Counted from the first letter of the stretch, positions 1 through 10,062 are shown. The stretch: DNA of 64,000 bases from Aquirhabdus parva (GCF_003351745.1 NZ_CP031222.1:3640207-3704206); one strand, 5' to 3'. Numbers and translations are program-made. The notes: generated from the letters alone by a model not told the origin.

Positions 1-1
1 G

Positions 2-583
2 AAATGGTATGAGAATGGTCATCCTTCAGCGATGGATCTATGCCCCAAGACCACCGAGCTGGTGCGTGGACTTGACTCCGTTAAAGCGGCGATGTTCACC
101 GAGCTACCGCCCGGAAGTCGTCTGGTACGTCACCGAGATCCCTATGCGGGCTCACTGCGCTACCACTTAGGACTCGTTACCCCCAATGATGACCGCTGCT
201 TTATTGATGTAGACGGAGAGCGATATAGCTGGCGCGATGGTCAGGGCGTGATGTTCGATGAGACCTACATTCACTATGCGGAAAATGGTACCGATGAAAA
301 TCGCATCATCCTGTTGTGTGATATTGAGCGTCCAATGACCGCTCGTTGGGCACAGGCCTTTAACCATTGGTTCGCGCGCAATGTCATGACCGCAGCCAGC
401 TCACCCAATGATGAAGCTGATCGTACCGGCGGCATCAATAAAGCTTTCCACTATATCTATCAAGTACGCATGGTCGCCAAGAACCTGAAGAAAAAGAATC
501 GCCAAATCTATTACATCCTAAAGTGGCTCATACTGGGTGGCTTGTTGTATTGGATTTTCCTTGCGGGTTTCTTCTCACACTGA
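2..583 (+). CDS. lpxO: Lipid A 2-hydroxylase LpxO-like (aspartyl/asparaginyl beta-hydroxylase family), 5'-truncated
   Basis: The reading frame is open to the left edge, so the N-terminus lies outside the window; 193 codons are visible and the first internal Met is at base 32. The family is Fe(II)/2-oxoglutarate-dependent. LpxO-type members hydroxylate the secondary acyl chain of lipid A at the cytoplasmic face of the inner membrane. Visible iron-ligand motifs are HRDPY (HxD) and the later His in DETYIHYAENG, followed by an Arg-containing strand (ENRIILLCD) of the kind that binds 2-oxoglutarate. The C-terminus has a basic stretch and one hydrophobic helix ending in LAGFFSH, consistent with membrane anchoring. 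LpxO is more likely than other beta-hydroxylases because of that anchor, but the assignment is by family resemblance. Confidence 0.75.
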   Translation, partial: KWYENGHPSAMDLCPKTTELVRGLDSVKAAMFTELPPGSRLVRHRDPYAGSLRYHLGLVTPNDDRCFIDVDGERYSWRDGQGVMFDETYIHYAENGTDENRIILLCDIERPMTARWAQAFNHWFARNVMTAASSPNDEADRTGGINKAFHYIYQVRMVAKNLKKKNRQIYYILKWLILGGLLYWIFLAGFFSH

Positions 584-596
584 TTCTTGTCGATAT

Positions 597-627
597 AAAA
601 AAGCCCCGATTAGTTCGGGGCTTTTTT
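597..627. terminator. Bidirectional intrinsic terminator
   Basis: The arms AAGCCCCGA and TTCGGGGCTT surround a short loop, with A-run before and T-run after. It lies between the convergent lpxO-like and POT transporter genes and can serve both. Confidence 0.85.
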
Positions 628-644
628 ATAAGGCGCATGATGAA

Positions 645-2108
645 TTAAACGATTTTCTCATTCACCCAACGCTTCATCAATGGCACAAGAATGGCCAGTA
701 GCACCGCAACGATCAGCAGAGCTATCGCTGTGTGACCAAATAAATCAGGCATTTGTGCGACATTCTTAGGGTCAACATGACCGCCCACTAATCCAGCGAT
801 CAGATTGCCCAACGCCGCTGCGGTAAACCACAGCCCCATCATTTGCCCTTGCAAATGCTTTGGTGCAATCAAGGTCATTGCAGCAAGACCAACGGGGCTG
901 ACGAAGAGTTCTGCAATAGAAAACAGTAAATACGCACCCAGTAGCCACAGCGGTGAAACTTGATGCTGTCCACCGAGTACCAAATTGGCAGCCAAATACA
1001 TCACACCAAATGCAGTAGCACACATCAGAAAACCGATGATAAATTTGCCGATACTGGATGACAGCCCATGCACAGGCCAGCGCTGCCAGAGCAATCCCAC
1101 GATCGGTGCAAAGATCACAATCGTCACCGGATTGATTGATTGGAACCATACCGTCGGAATCAGAAATCCACCGACCTGACGATCGGTAAAGTCCTGTGCA
1201 AATAAGTTCAATGCAGTCGGTTGCTGCTCGTTAGCAGACCAGAATACTGCGGCAGCAACAAACAGGATTAAACAGAGCACGATGCGTTTCTTTTCATTTC
1301 CACTTAAACCGCCAAAGATAAACAACCAACTGATATACAGCACCACGATTGTTGCGAGGACATAGGTCATTGAACTGGCAATCACTAATGGTGGGAAGGT
1401 TGCTATCAAGATAATAATCGCGAGGATTGATGCCGCTAGACCCAACACAATCACAGTCATTTTTTGGCGTGAGATCGGTGGCAGGTCATTGGTCAGACGA
1501 TCAAAAGTTGCTTTGGCATAAACTCGGTAGATGATCAATGAGATCAACATCCCAAGCCCACCCGCACCAAATCCCCAAGACCATCCGTACTCTTGTGCCA
1601 AGAGTCCCGTGATAAGCGGTGCAACCATGCTGCCTAAATTAATGCCCATATAGAAGATCGAATAGCCGGCATCACGGCGTTGATCGGTATCTTCATAAAG
1701 TCGACCAACCATGACCGAGGCACAGGTTTTGAATAAGCCTGAACCCATGACAATCAGGCCTAAACCTACAAAAAAAGCCGTACTCCCAAACAGATGTGCG
1801 AGCGCAATACTTAAGTGACCACAGGCAATCAGAATACTGCCCCACCACATTGATCGCGCTTGACCAAAGACATTATCAGCCAGCCACCCTCCGGGTAAAG
1901 TTGCCAGATAAACACTACCCGTGAATATGCCAACGATCGCTGCGGCGGTCGGACGATCAAAGCCATAGCCCCCTTGCATCACGGTTGCGGTGAGAAACAG
2001 GACCAGTAGCGGTCGTATGCCATAGTATGAAAAACGTTCCCACAGTTCTGCCATGAACAGCGGCGCTAGTGCCCGCGGGTGTCCAAAAAAAGTACGCTCT
2101 GTCGACAT
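645..2108 (-). CDS. POT/PTR2 family proton-dependent oligopeptide transporter
   Basis: An inner-membrane symporter of about 487 residues with some 12-14 hydrophobic segments, of the DtpA/DtpT type importing di- and tripeptides with protons. The N-terminal part reads FFGHPRALAPLFMAELWERFSYYGIR, in pieces matching the POT signature ExxERFxYYG on helix 1; later segments GSGLFK and NEQQPTALN are also typical of the family. The frame stays open upstream to 2219, but that extension is atypical. The ATG at 2108 (MSTERTFFGHP) gives the normal family start. The gene is transcribed alone and converges on the lpxO-like gene at a shared terminator. Confidence 0.9.
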   Translation of the reverse strand: MSTERTFFGHPRALAPLFMAELWERFSYYGIRPLLVLFLTATVMQGGYGFDRPTAAAIVGIFTGSVYLATLPGGWLADNVFGQARSMWWGSILIACGHLSIALAHLFGSTAFFVGLGLIVMGSGLFKTCASVMVGRLYEDTDQRRDAGYSIFYMGINLGSMVAPLITGLLAQEYGWSWGFGAGGLGMLISLIIYRVYAKATFDRLTNDLPPISRQKMTVIVLGLAASILAIIILIATFPPLVIASSMTYVLATIVVLYISWLFIFGGLSGNEKKRIVLCLILFVAAAVFWSANEQQPTALNLFAQDFTDRQVGGFLIPTVWFQSINPVTIVIFAPIVGLLWQRWPVHGLSSSIGKFIIGFLMCATAFGVMYLAANLVLGGQHQVSPLWLLGAYLLFSIAELFVSPVGLAAMTLIAPKHLQGQMMGLWFTAAALGNLIAGLVGGHVDPKNVAQMPDLFGHTAIALLIVAVLLAILVPLMKRWVNEKIV

Positions 2109-2225
2109 AAGTTTGAATTCAATAATTAAAATTTGTGGGACTATACAATGCAATAAACATGCACAATATAAGGAATCCAGACAAACTAAGTGGTCAAGAC
2201 TATTTAGTTTGCCTGCCAAACATTT

Positions 2226-4184
2226 TTAAAAATAGCGCAGCCAAGACAAGCTGAACTCATGGCTCTGCTGGCTGGACTGACGATTTTGTTGCCAACTGAC
2301 GCGCAAGGCCTGCCGTTGATCGTTCGACCCAAGATGCAAGGGAATTTGCGCGCCAACTTTCGACTGGTTCTCCCAAGCATGCTGATCCTGCCAAAACAAC
2401 TGTGTACTCTGGATCTGTAGACTAAAAGCAGGCATATTCCACAAGCAACCCAAACTGGGACCCACACCAACACGCCAGCCATGATCTAAAAATTTTCCCG
2501 CTTCTAGTGCTGCACTGGCTAATCCATAACACAATGCAGAACCCAGTTGCCATGCCTGTCCCTCACCACCCTGCACATAACTCACGGCATGAGTTTTATC
2601 TCGACTAAAAGCGTTTTGATCTTGCGAGACTTGGCGAATACCCAATGCTAAATTCCATGACAGCGGATCAAAGAAGTCCGTTTTTGGGCTTAGTGAATCG
2701 ATCGAAAGAAGTGTTAATTGCTGTATCGATAGCTGATCCTGCTGCACACGTAGACGCGTCTGTAAAAAATTGATGCCCGCACCATTCCGATAGCCACCTG
2801 CCGGATCTAAAAGATCATGATAAGCTGGTCGCCACTCCAGATCAGCAAAACCATGCCCCTGTGCCTCCCCACCACCCAACAGGATCCGACTCGTCAAATG
2901 ACCTTGGGCAGGATCAATAAGCCGCGCAGGAACAGCAACGCGAGTATCAGGCACATCGTATTGACTGCGACGGATCAGGAGCGCACGCAGCTTGGGCTGA
3001 GCAACATCTTTATCGATATGGTGACCCACAAACTGATGATAGACATAATCGCTGGCCATTTCGCTGGCTTGGGCTTGCTGTTTTATAGAGAGTCCCTCTA
3101 ACTGGGCGTTGGGCTTTTCAACCAAAGTCTTTGCAGCCTTGATCACGGGCGGCTTCGCATGATCAGCTTGGGCGTTTAAGCGACTGGCGAAGGCAGGACG
3201 ATAGGCCACTTTTTCAAGCAAACCCGCTTTGATCAGACTCGCACGCAGTGTATCGGTCGGAATCGCATAGACGGGGAATTGATCCTGTAAGGATAGCGAC
3301 GGTCTGGCCACATCCATTAAGCCCAATAACTGATAAGAACAATTGGAATGCAAAAAATAATAAGGAAAAGAGACAAAACGCAGTTCCCATACCCGTTTGG
3401 TGATGCGCTGGGTTTCTGATGGCGTCAGATTAAGGCTGTATTCCCACAAATCACGACTTTCAAAATCATTGTATTCTTTGACTTTTTCATAATACGGCAT
3501 GATGTCATAGGAGCCAGGATAACGTCCCGTAAGCCCTTTAATCGCAAAACTGGCACTACTGGCATTATCCGTTTGTGCCGAATAGTTAATCGCATACGCC
3601 AGCAATCGGGTTTGCTCATTGGCATCGGGATCAAGCCGCAATAGCGTATGACCAAACATCGATGACGGATTATTCATATAGTCCGAGCTAAAGACCAGCG
3701 TCGCATGTTGCGGCTGAATCCCCTGCAACCACTGGGTCAATGCTGGGCACGGGGTGATGGGTAAATCGCTATCTTTAAGTCCAAGTTGCTCAACCAGCCA
3801 ATCGCGGCGTACGGGGAATAAACATGCAGTTGCATCATCCGGCTTACTGGTGCTGGCATTGAAAAGACCCTTTAACGTGGCATCCAGTTCTGCTTTAGGA
3901 TCATGGCTCCCGTTAGACGCTAGAAAGAAACTCGACTTGGTTACCGCACTTTCAAATCCTGCCCCTTTTTTCTGATAAACCATCAGACGATGCCAATAGG
4001 GGGAATCTGCTAAATGTAGGCGATCAGCGCGGGCAAGTGCATCGGACAAAATTTCTGTGTTTGAAGCCTGAGCACTTAAGGGGCTCATTTGACTCGATAG
4101 TGATGTGTGAGCGGGATCCATCTCGGCAAAGGCTGGCAACATCATCGACAGGGTTAATAATCCCATCCATCGATTAAATGACAT
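2226..4184 (-). CDS. DUF4105 (Lnb N-terminal-like) envelope protein
   Basis: About 652 residues. A Sec signal peptide is visible (MSFNRWMGLLTLSMMLPAFA, then E). The start chosen at 4184 places it at the N-terminus; upstream in-frame ATGs at 4220 and 4241 are possible. The central part carries the DUF4105/Lnb-type region with SMFGHTLLRLD, an NYSAQTD stretch and LHSNCSYQLL, containing the conserved His and Cys expected of this papain-like or NlpC/P60-related fold. The C-terminal third alternates short hydrophobic strands and ends in aromatic WLRYF, suggesting an outer-membrane barrel. The exact enzymatic role is unknown. It sits immediately downstream of a DUF3015 gene on the same strand, with a terminator between them, and is probably periplasmic or outer-membrane. 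Confidence 0.75.
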   Translation of the reverse strand: MSFNRWMGLLTLSMMLPAFAEMDPAHTSLSSQMSPLSAQASNTEILSDALARADRLHLADSPYWHRLMVYQKKGAGFESAVTKSSFFLASNGSHDPKAELDATLKGLFNASTSKPDDATACLFPVRRDWLVEQLGLKDSDLPITPCPALTQWLQGIQPQHATLVFSSDYMNNPSSMFGHTLLRLDPDANEQTRLLAYAINYSAQTDNASSASFAIKGLTGRYPGSYDIMPYYEKVKEYNDFESRDLWEYSLNLTPSETQRITKRVWELRFVSFPYYFLHSNCSYQLLGLMDVARPSLSLQDQFPVYAIPTDTLRASLIKAGLLEKVAYRPAFASRLNAQADHAKPPVIKAAKTLVEKPNAQLEGLSIKQQAQASEMASDYVYHQFVGHHIDKDVAQPKLRALLIRRSQYDVPDTRVAVPARLIDPAQGHLTSRILLGGGEAQGHGFADLEWRPAYHDLLDPAGGYRNGAGINFLQTRLRVQQDQLSIQQLTLLSIDSLSPKTDFFDPLSWNLALGIRQVSQDQNAFSRDKTHAVSYVQGGEGQAWQLGSALCYGLASAALEAGKFLDHGWRVGVGPSLGCLWNMPAFSLQIQSTQLFWQDQHAWENQSKVGAQIPLHLGSNDQRQALRVSWQQNRQSSQQSHEFSLSWLRYF

Positions 4185-4304
4185 TTTCAAGCCAAGGGGC
4201 AAAGTCTTTATGCGTATCATACGTGATTTAAGCTCGTACATCCATGTACACCAACAACCCAATAAGCAATTGAAAATAAATATTAATTTTATAAAATTAA
4301 TGAC

Positions 4305-4336
4305 AAAAGAGCCCCGTATGTCACGGAGCCCTTTTT
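4305..4336 (-). terminator. Intrinsic terminator after the DUF3015 gene
   Basis: Read on the minus strand, an imperfect GGGCTCCGT / ACGGGGCTC hairpin is followed by TTTT. It lies 20 bases past the DUF3015 stop and upstream of the DUF4105 start. Confidence 0.6.
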
Positions 4337-4356
4337 GCTTACAGCAGGGTGTTCAA

Positions 4357-4836
4357 TTAAGCGATTTTATACGCGGATAGTGTCGCATCTTGCGCCATTA
4401 CAGTCTGTAATGCGGCAAGCACTTGACCAGTCGTTTGATTGTTTGCTGCGTAGATGGTTGCAAAGTTGGTTTTGGTGGCGTTGAAGAATACGGTTTTGTC
4501 TTGCTCTTTGATGCCGATCAGATTGGCCAGCACATTCAGGCTTTCACCCTGACCCACAGACATATCACGCGCTAGGCTTTCTTGGTTATTCCCCATGAAC
4601 TCACCCAGACGTGCTGAAGCAGTGACGACACCGTTTTGACGGCAGCCTAGCGTACCGAAAGTAATACCGAAGGTTTGGTTACCGAATGTGCCATTGGTGG
4701 TTGCACCAAGCACTTTAGGACCTATGCCCTTTTGACCCGCCCAGACTTGAGTCCCTAGTCCGCAACCGATATCATTGTCTGCCATCGCTGCGGATGAACA
4801 TGCGACCAATACCGCCGCTACTATTAGTTTTTTCAT
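4357..4836 (-). CDS. DUF3015 family periplasmic protein
   Basis: A 159-residue protein with a signal peptide (MKKLIVAAVLVACSSAAMA, then D). The ATG at 4836 follows an AAGG ribosome site nine bases upstream; an in-frame TTG at 4845 is less likely. The mature protein begins DNDIGCGLGTQVWAG, which matches the start of DUF3015 proteins, and has a second Cys in LGCRQNG that could form a disulfide with the first. The family's function is unknown. Members are often encoded beside DUF4105 proteins, as here. It is probably periplasmic. Confidence 0.8.
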   Translation of the reverse strand: MKKLIVAAVLVACSSAAMADNDIGCGLGTQVWAGQKGIGPKVLGATTNGTFGNQTFGITFGTLGCRQNGVVTASARLGEFMGNNQESLARDMSVGQGESLNVLANLIGIKEQDKTVFFNATKTNFATIYAANNQTTGQVLAALQTVMAQDATLSAYKIA

Positions 4837-4993
4837 AATCTTCAACCTTGAGATTTATATTATATTGGTATAAAACAGGTGCCGCAGATATAGACTAAAC
4901 TGAATAACGTTTTATTGCTAATGATTTTATGACAGAAATTTGCGATAGAATTCATGCGACTCAAACCCACTGTTTTCGAGGCATAGCCCTACC

Positions 4994-5953
4994 ATGGTAT
5001 TAAATCCTACTCCATATACAGACGCCCCATCAGGCACCAGTCAACTGGTGATCAGCGTCAATGATGTCAGGCTACATGTTGCAACTTGGGGTGACCCGAA
5101 GAATACGCCGATCGTACTGGTTCATGGCTATCCTGACTCCCATGTGGTTTGGTTACCCTTGATTGAGCAACTGGCGCCTAAGTTCTATGTGATTGCTTAT
5201 GATGTCCGCGGTGCTGGCAAGTCGGATGTACCGAAGAAAATTTCTGATTACCGTTTAGAACTGCTGAGTCAAGATCTTGCAGCGGTCGTAGATAGCATTA
5301 TTCCAGATCGTCGCTTCCATCTGGTGGGTCATGATTGGGGCTCGATCCAAAGCTGGCAATCCGTCACTACAGATTTACTCAAAGGCCGCATCGCTTCCTA
5401 CACCACGCTGTCTGGTCCCTCTCTGGATCATGCTGCACACTGGATGCGTCGCCGCTTACTCAAGCCATCCATTGATCCCAAGCATAATGCCTTCAGACAG
5501 CTTGCCAGCTCATGGTATATCGGCATGTTCCAACTACCGATTCTGCCAGAGTTGGTGTGGAAAAATGGTCTGGGTAAACTCTGGACCAAGTATCTGGAAA
5601 AACGTGAAGGCGTGGTTGAGGCTCATCCTAACCCCACTCAAACCGATGATGGGGTGTATGGTGTACGACTTTATCGTGCGAACTTCATCAACAAATTGAC
5701 ATCGCCTCAAGAAATGTTTGCCCATTGCCCTGTTCAGCTCATCGTGCTGAAAAGAGATAATTACGTCAATTCATTCTTGTTTGAAGACCTGACACATTGG
5801 GTGAAAGACCTCTATCGCCGCGATTTAGATGCTGGGCATTGGAGTGCGCTGCTTAATGAGCCACAAACTGTTGCTGCTTGGATCACGGAATGGATTGAAG
5901 CGGTAGATACCAAGAAGCTGACTAAACTCAAAGCACTTAAAGTCGCTGCTTAA
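4994..5953 (+). CDS. Alpha/beta-hydrolase, epoxide-hydrolase-like
   Basis: A cytoplasmic 319-residue alpha/beta-hydrolase. The oxyanion-hole motif HGYPDS is near residue 45. The nucleophile elbow is VGHDWGS (about residue 112), with Asp in the nucleophile position as in epoxide hydrolases and haloalkane dehalogenases rather than Ser as in lipases. The catalytic His is likely in DAGHWS near residue 280. A cap region separates the two halves. Substrate is not evident. A weak GAGG-type ribosome site precedes the ATG. The gene is alone on its strand and converges with the Dyp peroxidase gene. Confidence 0.8.
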   Translation: MVLNPTPYTDAPSGTSQLVISVNDVRLHVATWGDPKNTPIVLVHGYPDSHVVWLPLIEQLAPKFYVIAYDVRGAGKSDVPKKISDYRLELLSQDLAAVVDSIIPDRRFHLVGHDWGSIQSWQSVTTDLLKGRIASYTTLSGPSLDHAAHWMRRRLLKPSIDPKHNAFRQLASSWYIGMFQLPILPELVWKNGLGKLWTKYLEKREGVVEAHPNPTQTDDGVYGVRLYRANFINKLTSPQEMFAHCPVQLIVLKRDNYVNSFLFEDLTHWVKDLYRRDLDAGHWSALLNEPQTVAAWITEWIEAVDTKKLTKLKALKVAA

Positions 5954-5999
5954 TGGATACCACCCTATTGAGTTACTTCTAACGTTTAAAAGTAACTCA

Positions 6000-6037
6000 A
6001 AAAAAAGCCGTATACGGTTATCCTATACGGCTTTTTT
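6000..6037. terminator. Bidirectional intrinsic terminator
   Basis: The stem GCCGTATA / TATACGGC is flanked by A-run and T-run, between two convergent genes. A second inverted repeat (TGAGTTACTT / AAGTAACTCA) lies directly to its left at about 5969-6000. Confidence 0.85.
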
Positions 6038-6051
6038 AGTTAAGCGAAAAA

Positions 6052-6996
6052 TTACGCGTCGATCAAATCATCCAACAGATTTTGGGATGGCACAAAGAAG
6101 TAGGCACCGCTGACCGGTGTCACGAAATTCAGCATCCGATCCCCAATACCATCTTCAATGCCGTACATCCGCGACAGCATCCGATCAATCACGGTGAGAT
6201 CTTTGGTATAGGCCTGAAAGAATAAGCCTTGGTCGCCACTCGCATCACCGTATGGCATGCTATGTCGCACGATCTCCAGCTCTTCCCCTTGTGCATCTTC
6301 GATGACCACTCGACCAATATGTGAATTGGTGCGTTTGATACCTTCGGGTTGCTCAATGCTTTCAAGCTTGGAACGACCAAATACATGCTCTTGTGCATCG
6401 ACTTTCAGGCGGTTCCACGTGGCAAGGTCATGCACGAAGCGCTGACTGAAGGCAAAGCTCCCGCCAGCATATTTGCCGTGATCCTCTCCCAGCAAAGTGG
6501 CTTCTGCCCGGTCGTCATAACCTTGCGGATTCTCGGTGCCGTCTATAAATCCAGTGAGATCACGATGATCCAGATAACTAAACGCACTGCGCTCATCCAA
6601 GACCTGAACCTGATTGCTAATCCCCTGCATAAACACTTGTGCCAAGATAAAGCACAGATCCGCGCGATCACTATGGATATGGAACAGTAGATCACCGCCT
6701 GTAGCAGGCATGGTGAACTTATCGGAAGTGCCTTTGCCAATCAGCGGTTGTAAGGCATGGAATCCGCTCGGCATGCCTAAGCCCAACCGCTGCCACAGCT
6801 CCACCCCAAAACCAATTGACGTGGATAAACGTGAATGAGGATATTGAGTCAAAAGCCGATTGCGCGTCTCTTCAAATTTGGTGAGCTGTGCTTTTAACGG
6901 ATCAAGCCCCAACTGCTCAATATTCAAAATTAAGAAGCGGGCATAGCCAGGAATCGGAGGCAAAATACCCGACTGCGGAGACAACTTTCCAGACAT
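6052..6996 (-). CDS. Dyp-type heme peroxidase
   Basis: A 314-residue dye-decolorizing peroxidase. The family signature GFIDGTENP (GxxDG) supplies the distal Asp, and the proximal heme His is in EIVRHSMPYGD. There is no Tat or Sec signal, so this is the cytoplasmic or encapsulin-cargo-like type (class B-like, YfeX-type). The start at 6996 has a GAGAG ribosome-site-like stretch; a TTG in frame at 7008 is an alternative. It oxidises porphyrins and dyes with H2O2 in characterised homologues; the physiological substrate here is unknown. No encapsulin gene is visible nearby. Confidence 0.88.
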   Translation of the reverse strand: MSGKLSPQSGILPPIPGYARFLILNIEQLGLDPLKAQLTKFEETRNRLLTQYPHSRLSTSIGFGVELWQRLGLGMPSGFHALQPLIGKGTSDKFTMPATGGDLLFHIHSDRADLCFILAQVFMQGISNQVQVLDERSAFSYLDHRDLTGFIDGTENPQGYDDRAEATLLGEDHGKYAGGSFAFSQRFVHDLATWNRLKVDAQEHVFGRSKLESIEQPEGIKRTNSHIGRVVIEDAQGEELEIVRHSMPYGDASGDQGLFFQAYTKDLTVIDRMLSRMYGIEDGIGDRMLNFVTPVSGAYFFVPSQNLLDDLIDA

Positions 6997-7267
6997 AGGG
7001 ACTCTCAATTATTTATTTCTAAATGATTATATGTATCCAAGGATACAACTCAATGACAACGAGGTTAATTCAAAACGCCACATGATGCGGCTAAATCTAT
7101 GAGAAGTGAATAGCTCAAATGAGACACCCCCTTTGCACTTGAGTTTAGCGCAAATAAACCCATGGATAACAACATCCACTTGAAACTATGCTTGAGACGC
7201 TCGACTCAAGTATGATGAGATGATTGTCTTTACCCAAAATAAAATTGCACGATTCGATATCAGATCT

Positions 7268-9070
7268 ATGAATGAACTTTACGCCGACCATATCCGAGCC
7301 ATCTTAGCCACCCTGCCCAACCTGCCCGGTGTTTATAAAATGCTGGGAGTTGAAGGCGAGCTGCTCTATGTTGGTAAAGCGAAAAACCTTAAAAACCGGG
7401 TCACGACCTATTTTGCCAAAACCGTAGAACACCCGAAAACGCGGGCTTTGGTCGCACGCATCCGTAATATTGAAACCCTGATCACACGTAGTGAAACCGA
7501 AGCATTGCTGCTTGAACAAAACCTGATTAAAGAAAATAAACCGCCGTATAACATCATGTTGCGGGATGATAAGTCGTATCTGTATATTTTTATTTCCGCA
7601 GACCAGCCCTATCCACGACTTGCTGCGGGGCGCGGCAAACGTAATCATCAGGAAGGCAAATTCTTTGGCCCCTATCCCAGTGCTGCTGCTGCACGGGAAG
7701 TCTTGGTGGTCATGCAAAAGATGTTTATGGTGCGCTCCTGTGAGAACGCGTTCTTTGCACAGCGCAAACGGCCCTGTCTGGAATATCAGATTAAACGCTG
7801 TCGTGCACCATGTGTCGGTCTGGTCTCTCCTGAAGACTATGCCGTGGATGTCGCCAATACCATCGACTTTATGAAAGGCAATATGAGCGACCTAAATCAA
7901 AAGCTCATCAGCCAGATGGAGCATGCGGCTGAAGAGCTCGACTTCGAGCAAGCGGCGCTTTACCGTGATCAGCTCGGTGTCCTGCGCGAGGTCCAAGCCC
8001 ATCAATCGGTCTATACCGTGAAAGGAGAAGCCGATATCTTGGCAATTGCTCAGCAAGCCGGTGTGGTCTGTGTGCAAGTCATGAATGTACGTGGTGGACG
8101 CGTCTTGGGTGGAAAAAGCTTTTTCCCAGACCTCGATATGAACGACAACATCGGGGAGTTACTATCCGAGTTTCTCGCGTCGTTCTACTTCCAGTTCGCC
8201 GATGAGCTGCCAAGTGAGCTGATCGTCAACGTGGAACTGCCAGATAAAGCCGCGCTTGAGGAAGCCCTACAACTCGAATTCAAACAAAAAGTCACCATCA
8301 AATCCCGTGTACGAGAGAATCGCGCAGAGTGGCTTGAGATCGCAAACATGAATGCTGATGGTGCCCTAAAAGCCAAACTCGCCAATCATATTCAGCTCAA
8401 AGAACGCTTCCGCGTATTGCAGGATGCACTCGGACAACCGATTGATCGTATTGAATGTTTCGACATCAGCCATACCATGGGAGAATCCCCGATCGCCTCT
8501 TGCGTGGTATTTGATCAGGGCGGTGCCCGTAAGCGTGACTATCGCCAATATGCGATCACTGATATTACTGGCGGGGATGATTATGCGGCAATGGCGCAAG
8601 TGCTTGAACGCCGCTATAAGAAGCAACCCATCCCCGACCTGATGTTGATTGATGGCGGTAAAGGTCAACTCAATGTTGCTAAAGCGGTGATGGAGAAGTT
8701 GGATCTACACCCTCTCATGATCGGGGTGTCTAAAGGGGAAGGACGCAAACCCGGACTTGAGACCCTACACCGTGTTGACGGCACTTTCTTTCAGTTAGAA
8801 CCCGATGATAAAGCACTCCATCTCATCCAACAGATTCGTGATGAGGCGCATCGCTTTGCCATCACCAAGCATCGTGCCAAACGCGATAAGAAACGGGGGG
8901 GCTCGGTACTCGAGGTCATTCCCGGTCTGGGGCCCAAACGCCGCCGTGATTTGTTGACTCACTTCGGTGGTATCCAAGGCGTGCTACGGGCATCGGAAAA
9001 TGAACTGGCGGGTGTGGCTGGATTTGGAGCGAGCTTAGCTCGCGTGGTCTATAAGGTCTTGCATGAATAG
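7268..9070 (+). CDS. uvrC: Excinuclease ABC subunit C
   Basis: UvrC makes the 3' and 5' incisions in nucleotide excision repair with UvrA and UvrB. The N-terminal GIY-YIG nuclease is clear (GVYKML, then LYVGKAKNL, residues about 20-45). A UVR motif ([13 protein letters not shown]-like; here [13 protein letters not shown]) is near residue 210, the RNase H-like endonuclease half contains DISHTMG and [10 protein letters not shown], and a C-terminal helix-hairpin-helix region reads [13 protein letters not shown]. The start at 7268 ([11 protein letters not shown]) gives 600 residues, the usual length. An ATG at 7220 in the same frame would add 16 atypical residues. Neither has a strong ribosome site. 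Confidence 0.95.
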   Translation: MNELYADHIRAILATLPNLPGVYKMLGVEGELLYVGKAKNLKNRVTTYFAKTVEHPKTRALVARIRNIETLITRSETEALLLEQNLIKENKPPYNIMLRDDKSYLYIFISADQPYPRLAAGRGKRNHQEGKFFGPYPSAAAAREVLVVMQKMFMVRSCENAFFAQRKRPCLEYQIKRCRAPCVGLVSPEDYAVDVANTIDFMKGNMSDLNQKLISQMEHAAEELDFEQAALYRDQLGVLREVQAHQSVYTVKGEADILAIAQQAGVVCVQVMNVRGGRVLGGKSFFPDLDMNDNIGELLSEFLASFYFQFADELPSELIVNVELPDKAALEEALQLEFKQKVTIKSRVRENRAEWLEIANMNADGALKAKLANHIQLKERFRVLQDALGQPIDRIECFDISHTMGESPIASCVVFDQGGARKRDYRQYAITDITGGDDYAAMAQVLERRYKKQPIPDLMLIDGGKGQLNVAKAVMEKLDLHPLMIGVSKGEGRKPGLETLHRVDGTFFQLEPDDKALHLIQQIRDEAHRFAITKHRAKRDKKRGGSVLEVIPGLGPKRRRDLLTHFGGIQGVLRASENELAGVAGFGASLARVVYKVLHE

Positions 9071-9208
9071 ATCTTTTGCAGAAAGTAACCCAGCATCAAG
9101 TCAAAACTCACAAAATATATGACTAGTCGGTCTCATAAATGCACCGACACATGATCCTATTTCATGTAGGCTCAAAGCATCGCTTTTTATGAATAAAAGA
9201 GAATGCTC

Positions 9209-10006
9209 ATGTCGATCCATCAACTGTTAACCCAAGCCCAAACTCAGAACCAGATGATCATCCCACCTGGCTGGGGGCAAGGTCGAGCTACTTATGGTGG
9301 TTTGGTCGCAGGCTTACTCTGTAGTCGTCTGATCGCAACGCTCGGTGCTGATGGACAAAACCGTGTGCTCCGCTCCGCCACAGTCTCCTTCATTGGTGCT
9401 GTTGCAGTCGGAGAAATTGAGTTTAAAACTGAAATTTTTCGCAGTGGCAAATCGGTGACTCAGGCCGAAGCCCGCTTGATTCAAAACGGTGAGGTGCTGG
9501 CTGTACTGCTGGCCAGTTTTGGCAGTGCACGTGACTCAGAGATCAATGTCCTCCCCACACATTCGGCACCAGCATGTAAACAACCAGATGAGATTCGGGC
9601 CTTACCTTATATCGCGGGCATGATGCCCGAGTTCTTTCAACAGACAGACATCCGCTGGACTCATGGTGCTCAGCCCTTCTCAGGTGCAGCGCACCCTGAC
9701 TTCGGGGGTTGGATGCGCTGGAGAGATCAGTTCTCAGAGATGACGGTATCGCATCTCTTTGCCTTAATTGATGCATGGCCACCATCCGTACTACCGATGT
9801 TTAAAATGGTGGCGCCAGCCAGTAGCTTATGCTGGACCTTGGAGTTTTTGGATATTCCCTCAGACAAAACGTCTGAAAGCTGGTGGCTATACCAAGTCAA
9901 AACTGACTCGGCAAAGGCAGGCTATACGCATAGTGAAGCGCATATCTGGGATGAGCAAGGGAATTTAGTCGCGATCAGTCGACAAACCGCGACCATCTTT
10001 GCTTAA
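9209..10006 (+). CDS. Acyl-CoA thioesterase, double hot-dog (TesB-like) family
   Basis: About 265 residues, matching the thioesterase-like superfamily with two fused hot-dog folds. The N-terminal segment PPGWGQGRATYGGLVAGLL contains the GGxxxA helix typical of these proteins. The second half has FSEMTVSHLFALIDAWPPS, where family members carry the catalytic or substrate-contacting Asp, and WTLEFLD. It would hydrolyse acyl-CoAs in the cytoplasm; chain-length preference cannot be read from sequence. The ATG at 9209 is preferred over 9203 because AAAGAGA then lies at normal spacing. It is followed by a parS site. Confidence 0.8.
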   Translation: MSIHQLLTQAQTQNQMIIPPGWGQGRATYGGLVAGLLCSRLIATLGADGQNRVLRSATVSFIGAVAVGEIEFKTEIFRSGKSVTQAEARLIQNGEVLAVLLASFGSARDSEINVLPTHSAPACKQPDEIRALPYIAGMMPEFFQQTDIRWTHGAQPFSGAAHPDFGGWMRWRDQFSEMTVSHLFALIDAWPPSVLPMFKMVAPASSLCWTLEFLDIPSDKTSESWWLYQVKTDSAKAGYTHSEAHIWDEQGNLVAISRQTATIFA

Positions 10007-10038
10007 CCTGTGAAACAGAAGTGATGCGACTTGAGCGA

Positions 10039-10054
10039 TGTTCCACGTGGAACG
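10039..10054. other. parS centromere-like site 1
   Basis: TGTTCCACGTGGAACG has a 14-bp perfect palindromic core (GTTCCACGTGGAAC), the known ParB-binding parS core of Pseudomonas and relatives. It lies in the intergenic gap between convergent thioesterase and methyltransferase genes, about 23 kb from oriC. Confidence 0.9.
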
Positions 10055-10062
10055 TCGCTGTT

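Noticed and set aside
772-1149. Antisense or alternative-frame ORF within the POT transporter
   Set aside because: A shadow frame of a clearly conserved gene, with no ribosome site or family.
6411-6426. GGTTCCACGTGGCAAG resembling parS inside the Dyp peroxidase gene
   Set aside because: Four mismatches to the 16-mer, three of them in the right arm, so it lacks the symmetric core.
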